From Clostridiaceae bacterium (GTDB lineage: Bacteria > Bacillota > Clostridia > Oscillospirales > Acutalibacteraceae), in NCBI GenBank assembly GCA_030530095.1, contig JAUMVO010000001.1:213602-277601 (forward strand): a stretch of 64,000 nt of DNA. Direction: 5' to 3'. The notes beneath the pieces are model-generated. The model was not told where the DNA came from, made no database searches, and worked only from the letters and a program-made list of their open reading frames with translations. The translations under genes and the position numbers were made by a program. Below, in pieces: positions 59,191-64,000 of this stretch (within the stretch, counting starts at the first letter, position 1; every line of letters starts with the position of its first letter).

Positions 59191-61596
59191 ATGAATTTGA
59201 AAGAAAAAGTTACAACCTTATGGAATAACGTGCGGACATACTGGAGGGTGCCGATGCCGGGTCGCTATATGACCTTTAAGGAGATTGCGGCATATGCCTT
59301 CGGCGGAATAGGCGCATATTTCATTATTCAGTTAGGCTCGACTCTTATAGTCAGCACGGGCAATGTCATAGTCAGCACTGCTATCGGTATCGGACCTAAG
59401 CATATATACATAATCTATCTTCTGGCTACGCTCTTGAACATTCCGCTTACCGGTATCAGAGCCAATATGGTTGACAACACTCGCGGTAAGGGAGGAAAGT
59501 ACAGACCGTATCTGCTCTCTATGGGCGTTCCGACGGCGCTTATCGCACTCGCTTACGTCTGGTTCCCGTATGAAAAAATGTATGAGATGTTCCCCGGTAC
59601 CTTGTTCGGTTATGAGAAGGGATATCTTATCAAGGCGACGGTTGTATTCATCTGCAACCTTGGACTTCATTTCTTCTTCAATTTCTTCAGAGACGCTTAT
59701 GAGAATCTTATTCACGTTCTTTCACCGAATACTCAGGAGAGAACGGATGTCCTTGCGGTAAAGGCGGTCGTATATTCTCTCGCTCCGTCAATAATGAATA
59801 TTGTAACGCCCATACTTGCCGACATCGTTGCAAACGGCAATCAGACGGATATTCGGGTTTATAAGTATTCATACCCGATTTATGCAGTTGTCGGTATTGC
59901 GTTGACTATCGTAGTCTGGGCGCATACTCAGGAAAAAATTGTTCAGGCAAAAACTCATACCGTTCAGGTACGCTTTACGGATGCCATCCGTGAGGTTGCC
60001 AAGAACAAGTATTTCTGGATAATCGCTCTGGCAGGCTGGCTGGGCTTCCTTGAGCTTTCCTATACGAGTATTCTTCTGTATTCGCAGAGCTACGGCAAAA
60101 CGGCAAGCGGTGCTTCTTATGCGTTGGCTTGGACTCTTATCGGCAACGCATCGCTTTGGGGAATGTTGTTTGCTCCGTTCTTTATCAAGCGCTTTGGCAA
60201 GAAGGCTGTACTCGTTACCGTAAACCTTATGAATGTTGTCTGCATACTGCTTATGCTTGTTGATATTCATTCGTTCTGGTGGCTTGTTATCTGCGTGTGG
60301 ATTAACTATCTGTTCGGCTCGGTTGAGCAAATTACAACCCCCGCAATTCAGGCGGATATCCGTGATTATCAGCAATACAAATCGGGTGAGAGAATCGACG
60401 GTATGTTTGCGGCGGTCGGAACCATCGGCAGTGTTGTAACCCTTGCGACATCGTTTGTACTGCCTGCCGTTACCGAGCATTTCGGAATATATGAGGGAAA
60501 CGGCTTTGAAAAGCCCTATGATATACTCGACATAGAAATAGGAAATCCTGACCTGCTTTACAGGTTTATGCCGGTGCTTATCATTATGGCGGCAGTCGGT
60601 GCATTCTTAAATGTTGTCCCGTACTTCTTCTATGACTTCACCGAGAAGAAGCAGAAGGGCATAGTCAGAGTGCTTAAGGTACGCGCTTTGTTCGAGGACT
60701 ACGGCAACGGCATGCTTGACGACGGCAAGCTTGTCGAGGCAATCGATATCATCCGCAACGCCGAGGAAATGCACACCAAACAGCCCATAACCGATTACAG
60801 AACTCAGTACGCCGAGTTCAACGGCAAAAAGGGTAAGGCAAAGCGCGTCGCTAAGGAATACAACGAGGAAATCGACGTTTCAAAGTTCGTTATGGATGAG
60901 CTTCACAAGTTCGACACTCCGCTTATGAAAAAAGAGGTCGAGGTGTACTCCGGCATCTATAACGGCGGTCTTGATGGGCTTAAGAATATCGATCTTGCAG
61001 CAGCTAAGGTCGAGCTTAAGAACATTAAGAGAATGCCTAAAAAGACCAAAGAGGAAAAGGAAACAAGAAAGTTCCTCAGAGAAATTGAAAAGCGTAAGAT
61101 TTCCTGCTCAAAGGCAATCGCAAAGTATTATAAAACCGAGAGTTTCGTTGAGCCTGATTACAGCAAACTCGAGGAGTACTTCACAGAAGAGGACAGCTGC
61201 TCCGATAAGCTAAAGCTGCTCTTTGCCGAGCTTAAGGAAGCAAAGAAGGCTCATGATACCGCAAAGGTGTCGCAGCTGAAAGCCGATATTCAGTCGGTTA
61301 AGTCTCAGATTAAGGATGCTCAGGCTAAGCAGAAGGAAGAGATGGATAAGCACGCTTATTTCGGCAGAGCCGCAAAGCTTTATATCAACTCCAAGCGCAC
61401 CGTTGAGCAGTATGAAAACTACAAGCATCTTGACGAAATCTCCGCACTCTACGACAAGGCAAAGGAGCGCTACGAGGCTAAGCAGAGCGCAGAAGCCGAG
61501 GAAGCCGAGAGACTTCGCGCCGAGGAAAAGGCAATGACCGTACGCCTGAAGGCTGAGAAAGCGGCTAAAAAGGCAGAAAAGAAAAACAAAAAATAA
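59191..61596 (+). CDS. GPH/MFS-type symporter-like protein with long charged C-terminal extension
   Basis: The product has 801 residues. The first 500 are a 12-helix transporter related in pattern to the 37965 gene (N-terminal YWRVPMPGRYMTFKE, same loop pattern). The remaining 300 residues are cytoplasmic, rich in Lys, Glu and Ala, largely predicted coiled coil, and end in a poly-Lys/Ala stretch. Transporters of this group are normally about 450-600 residues, so the extension is unusual. It may bind a partner or an anionic surface. No substrate is indicated. The ATG at 59191 follows AAAAGGGG. Confidence 0.85.
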   Translation: MNLKEKVTTLWNNVRTYWRVPMPGRYMTFKEIAAYAFGGIGAYFIIQLGSTLIVSTGNVIVSTAIGIGPKHIYIIYLLATLLNIPLTGIRANMVDNTRGKGGKYRPYLLSMGVPTALIALAYVWFPYEKMYEMFPGTLFGYEKGYLIKATVVFICNLGLHFFFNFFRDAYENLIHVLSPNTQERTDVLAVKAVVYSLAPSIMNIVTPILADIVANGNQTDIRVYKYSYPIYAVVGIALTIVVWAHTQEKIVQAKTHTVQVRFTDAIREVAKNKYFWIIALAGWLGFLELSYTSILLYSQSYGKTASGASYALAWTLIGNASLWGMLFAPFFIKRFGKKAVLVTVNLMNVVCILLMLVDIHSFWWLVICVWINYLFGSVEQITTPAIQADIRDYQQYKSGERIDGMFAAVGTIGSVVTLATSFVLPAVTEHFGIYEGNGFEKPYDILDIEIGNPDLLYRFMPVLIIMAAVGAFLNVVPYFFYDFTEKKQKGIVRVLKVRALFEDYGNGMLDDGKLVEAIDIIRNAEEMHTKQPITDYRTQYAEFNGKKGKAKRVAKEYNEEIDVSKFVMDELHKFDTPLMKKEVEVYSGIYNGGLDGLKNIDLAAAKVELKNIKRMPKKTKEEKETRKFLREIEKRKISCSKAIAKYYKTESFVEPDYSKLEEYFTEEDSCSDKLKLLFAELKEAKKAHDTAKVSQLKADIQSVKSQIKDAQAKQKEEMDKHAYFGRAAKLYINSKRTVEQYENYKHLDEISALYDKAKERYEAKQSAEAEEAERLRAEEKAMTVRLKAEKAAKKAEKKNKK

Positions 61597-61613
61597 TTAT
61601 TGATTACCCATCA

Positions 61614-61643
61614 AAAAGGACCGACTTCCGTCGGTCCTTTTGT
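61614..61643. terminator. Bidirectional terminator, symporter and spo0A
   Basis: AAAAGGACCGAC-TTCC-GTCGGTCCTTTT stem with TTG tail; spo0A ends on the other side. Confidence 0.88.
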
Positions 61644-61667
61644 TATGCGTTTTCCTGTTTATGAATG

Positions 61668-62429
61668 CTACGAAATTTTCAGCTGAAGGCGGAGCTTGTC
61701 GCTTATCATGGCGATAAACTCCGAATTCGTCGGCTTACCGCGTGCGCTCTGTATTGTGTAGCCGAAGTATGAGCTTAAAACGTCGACGTCGCCTCTGTCC
61801 CACGCGACCTCAATGGCGTGTCGTATCGCGCGTTCAACGCGCGACGGTGTTGTCGCGAACTTCTTTGCGACGGTAGGGTAGAGCAGCTTAGTAACGCTTG
61901 CCATCATTTCACCGTCGTCAATTGACAGCAGTATCGCCTCGCGTAAGTACTGATAGCCCTTGATGTGCGCGGGCACGCCTATCTGGTGCATAATGTCGCT
62001 GACTATGACCTGAAGGTCGTTTTTGCGCGACGTCGGACTGTCGGCTGTCTGTGTCCACGAGGTCATCTGTCGTATTCTCTGAGCCATCATATTGATATCA
62101 AACGGCTTGAGAAAATAGTAATCTGCGCCGGAGGCGAGTATTTCCTGTTCGAAACGCTGATTGTCGACCGCCGACATAACCATTATCAGCGCGTCGGTCG
62201 GACTGTCCGAACCCTTGAGCTCCTTTAATACCCCGAGAGCGTCAACGTTCTGCATAAATGCGTCGAGCACGAGCACGTCGGGTTTTTCGAGCCTGAAGCT
62301 CTTGATAACCTGAGCGCCGTCCTTTTTTGCCGTTATGACTTCAAATCCCAAATCCTGCAGTGCTTCTGCACAATTCTTCGAAAAATCGTTCCCTTCCGCA
62401 ACCAGCATCACTTTAAGAGTCTTTTCCAT
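61668..62429 (-). CDS. spo0A: Sporulation transcription factor Spo0A
   Basis: The 253-residue master regulator has a receiver with phosphoacceptor Asp in VLVLDAFMQ and a conserved Lys late in the domain (FLKPF). The effector domain carries [35 protein letters not shown] and the [18 protein letters not shown] motif. It binds 0A boxes to start sporulation. The ATG at 62429 follows GGAGGTAC; an in-frame ATG at 62462 lies before the predicted transcript start. It lies downstream of spoIVB as in Bacillus and Clostridium. Confidence 0.95.
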   Translation of the reverse strand: MEKTLKVMLVAEGNDFSKNCAEALQDLGFEVITAKKDGAQVIKSFRLEKPDVLVLDAFMQNVDALGVLKELKGSDSPTDALIMVMSAVDNQRFEQEILASGADYYFLKPFDINMMAQRIRQMTSWTQTADSPTSRKNDLQVIVSDIMHQIGVPAHIKGYQYLREAILLSIDDGEMMASVTKLLYPTVAKKFATTPSRVERAIRHAIEVAWDRGDVDVLSSYFGYTIQSARGKPTNSEFIAMISDKLRLQLKIS

Positions 62430-62462
62430 TTTTTGTACCTCCGTTATTTTTGTTTCTGCCAT

Positions 62463-62491
62463 ATATTAACATTAATGGCAAAATTTGGCAA
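62463..62491 (-). promoter_or_regulatory. Sigma-A-like promoter of spo0A
   Basis: On the minus strand, TTGCCA (62491-62486), 17 nt, TAATAT (62468-62463). It supports the ATG at 62429. Confidence 0.65.
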
Positions 62492-62534
62492 TAGCATATA
62501 CAAAAAATGACTAAGATTTTTCAAGAATGCAGAA

Positions 62535-62560
62535 ATACGCGGAACAAAGACGTTCCGCGC
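62535..62560 (-). terminator. Hairpin after spoIVB
   Basis: CGCGGAAC/GTTCCGCG stem on the minus strand after the spoIVB stop, weak T-run; partial terminator. Confidence 0.55.
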
Positions 62561-62568
62561 ACTGCTTT

Positions 62569-63819
62569 TTATGAAGCTTTATCGGCTTCAAGCTCTTTTT
62601 CAAGCGCCTGTGAGGTTTCCAGCATGCTTTCGGCAAATATTGCGTAGCCCTGCTTAGGATTGTTCACAAACACGTGCGTCACCGCTCCTACGAGCATTCC
62701 GTTCTGAATTATCGGGCTGCCGCTCATTCCCTGAACTATACCGCCCGTCTTTGCTATAAGGTCGGTATCGGTTACCTCGATAATCATATTCTTGTCAGTT
62801 CTCGTATCAAAGCCCGTCAGTCTTGTAATCTTAACGTCGTAATATTTAGGTCCTTCACTGTCCACTGTCGATATAATCTGCGCAGGCCCCGTTTTAATCT
62901 CCTGACGGGTTGCTACGGGTATCTCGTCGCCCGTTACGGACGACTTCAGCCTGCCGTAAATTCCGTTTTCACTGTTTCTGTAAAGACTGCCGAGGCTCTT
63001 CGTTGTAAATACGCCGCAAAGCTCGCCGGGCGCCGCATCCGAGCCCTTGTAGCAGCCGTTAATGACTGCGCCGACGGCATCGCCATACAGCATAGGCATA
63101 AGCTTGCAGGTATCAACGTCGCACACTGCGTGTCCGAGCCCTGCGAAAACACCGCTCGACTTGTCGTAATAGGTAACGGTTCCCACGCCGGCAGTACTGT
63201 CTCTTACCCAGAGACCTGCCTTATTACTGTTGTCGCTCTCGGAGCGAATAAGATTAATATCGGTTTCGAACGGCCTCCCGTCTCTTGAAACACTTAATCT
63301 TATATTGCTTTTCGTTGAATTCTGAAAGTAATCCGTGATTTCGCTGACCTTATTTACGCGCACGCCGTCAACAGCGGTTATAACGTCGCCGCACTCGAGA
63401 CCGGCAAGCTTGCCGGGGTTAACGGAGGACTGTCCGTCAGTCACGTCGTCCATACCCACTATCATAATTCCGTCGGTATAGAGCTTTATTCCGAAAACCT
63501 CGCCGCCTGCCACAACGTATTGCCGTTTTGAAACGGTAACGCTTGAGGATTTAATCGGAATAGCATTAAGCAGGGTAAAATTAAGCGTGTACTGACTTGA
63601 AATATCGTTCTGCGGTCCGACGGTCGAAAACGCCGTTTTTGCAGAAACAAGATTCTCGTCATTGACGTGAAATTCAAATATACTGCCGACATTCAGCGTA
63701 TCGCTGCCGACCAGATGAATCTCGTCGGGTATGCTTTTTGTACCCATAAACACTATTCCGAATATAACAGAGGTTAAGAGTAGTCCGATAAGGCTTATAA
63801 TCTTAAAAACGTACTTCAT
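62569..63819 (-). CDS. spoIVB: SpoIVB peptidase
   Basis: The 416-residue protein has an N-terminal membrane anchor (5-28), a PDZ domain (AGLECGDVITAVDG) and an SpoIVB serine-protease domain. The protease domain has the His in FAGLGHAVCDVD and the Ser in VQGMSGSPIIQNG. It cleaves SpoIVFA in the intermembrane space and so starts sigma-K activation. Its place next to spo0A is conserved. The ATG at 63819 gives a 5-nt gap from GGAGG; the ATG three nt earlier is too close. Confidence 0.95.
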   Translation of the reverse strand: MKYVFKIISLIGLLLTSVIFGIVFMGTKSIPDEIHLVGSDTLNVGSIFEFHVNDENLVSAKTAFSTVGPQNDISSQYTLNFTLLNAIPIKSSSVTVSKRQYVVAGGEVFGIKLYTDGIMIVGMDDVTDGQSSVNPGKLAGLECGDVITAVDGVRVNKVSEITDYFQNSTKSNIRLSVSRDGRPFETDINLIRSESDNSNKAGLWVRDSTAGVGTVTYYDKSSGVFAGLGHAVCDVDTCKLMPMLYGDAVGAVINGCYKGSDAAPGELCGVFTTKSLGSLYRNSENGIYGRLKSSVTGDEIPVATRQEIKTGPAQIISTVDSEGPKYYDVKITRLTGFDTRTDKNMIIEVTDTDLIAKTGGIVQGMSGSPIIQNGMLVGAVTHVFVNNPKQGYAIFAESMLETSQALEKELEADKAS

Positions 63820-63918
63820 CATTACCTCCGTGCAGCGTCGTGCTGCAACATTAATATATGAAGAACAGCACGGAATATAATAGGAAAATTTAGAATAATA
63901 AGTATTAATTTGTCAAAA

Positions 63919-64000
63919 GCAAATCGGAGTTTAACGAGGTCTTCAACCTCGAAGTGAAATTCTTGCTTCGCAAGAGTGAAATTGCCTTACGGCAGTGAAA
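63919..64000. repeat. Hairpin array with GTGAAAT punctuation, cut by the window end
   Basis: AAATCGGAGTTT is followed by CGAGGT/ACCTCG, GTGAAAT, TCTTGC/GCAAGA, GTGAAAT, TGCC/GGCA, GTGAAA. It is the reverse complement of the array at 25672-25786 with the same units in the same order and only small changes. Confidence 0.85.

Overview
The window looks like a chromosomal segment of a spore-forming, low-to-moderate G+C gut or rumen Firmicute, probably a Ruminococcaceae/Oscillospiraceae-type Clostridium. The evidence is a complete spoIIAA-spoIIAB-sigF operon, an adjacent spoIVB-spo0A pair, a SpoIID-like protein and a RicT (PSP1) protein. Plant-glycan enzymes (GH31 x2, GH36, GH3, a carboxylesterase) and two GPH/MFS-type sugar symporter-like proteins point the same way. 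Near-consensus sigma-A promoters (TTGACA-17-TATAAT type) and UUCG-type terminators are common.

Layout. 1-3.4 kb: divergent GH31 (partial) and GH36 alpha-galactosidase. 3.4-12.6 kb: an A+T-richer defence island ending beside tRNA-Leu. It contains two defence cassettes, each preceded by a copy of a long, non-coding, hairpin-rich direct repeat (copy A 3429-4235, copy B 8865-9785). Cassette 1 is HsdM, a HEPN-like protein, a fused HsdS-fragment/AAA+/MazG-like protein and a uracil-DNA-glycosylase-like protein, with no HsdR. Cassette 2 is a DUF6680-like membrane protein, Vsr, a C5 cytosine methyltransferase and a shortened HpaII-type endonuclease. 13-29.8 kb: housekeeping and membrane genes (class II aldolase, two FAD oxidoreductases, SPFH protein, ferredoxin, RicT, HolB, AEC transporter), tRNA-Ala with a duplicated 3' end, and several repeat elements. 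29.8-37.8 kb: citrate synthase, SpoIID-like protein, a domain-permuted GH3, ExoIII, HAD and HD hydrolases. 38-41.3 kb: symporter plus LRR protein. 41.4-46.3 kb: a two-component system beside a divergent VTC/DUF4956 and beta-helix lipoprotein module. The promoters of that module carry mirror-image 11-bp direct repeats. 46.4-50.1 kb: spoIIA operon and a DUF5696 lipoprotein. 50.5-58.9 kb: cysK, a hydrolase pseudogene, an esterase-GH31 operon, and an adaptor-permease pair. 59-64 kb: a second symporter with a long charged tail, Spo0A and SpoIVB.

The most unusual material is (i) the paired structured elements that precede both defence cassettes, (ii) the hybrid HsdM/HEPN/AAA/MazG/UDG operon, and (iii) arrays of different small palindromes separated by a constant 7-nt ATTTCAC word. 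Many other intergenic stretches hold palindromic dispersed repeats.
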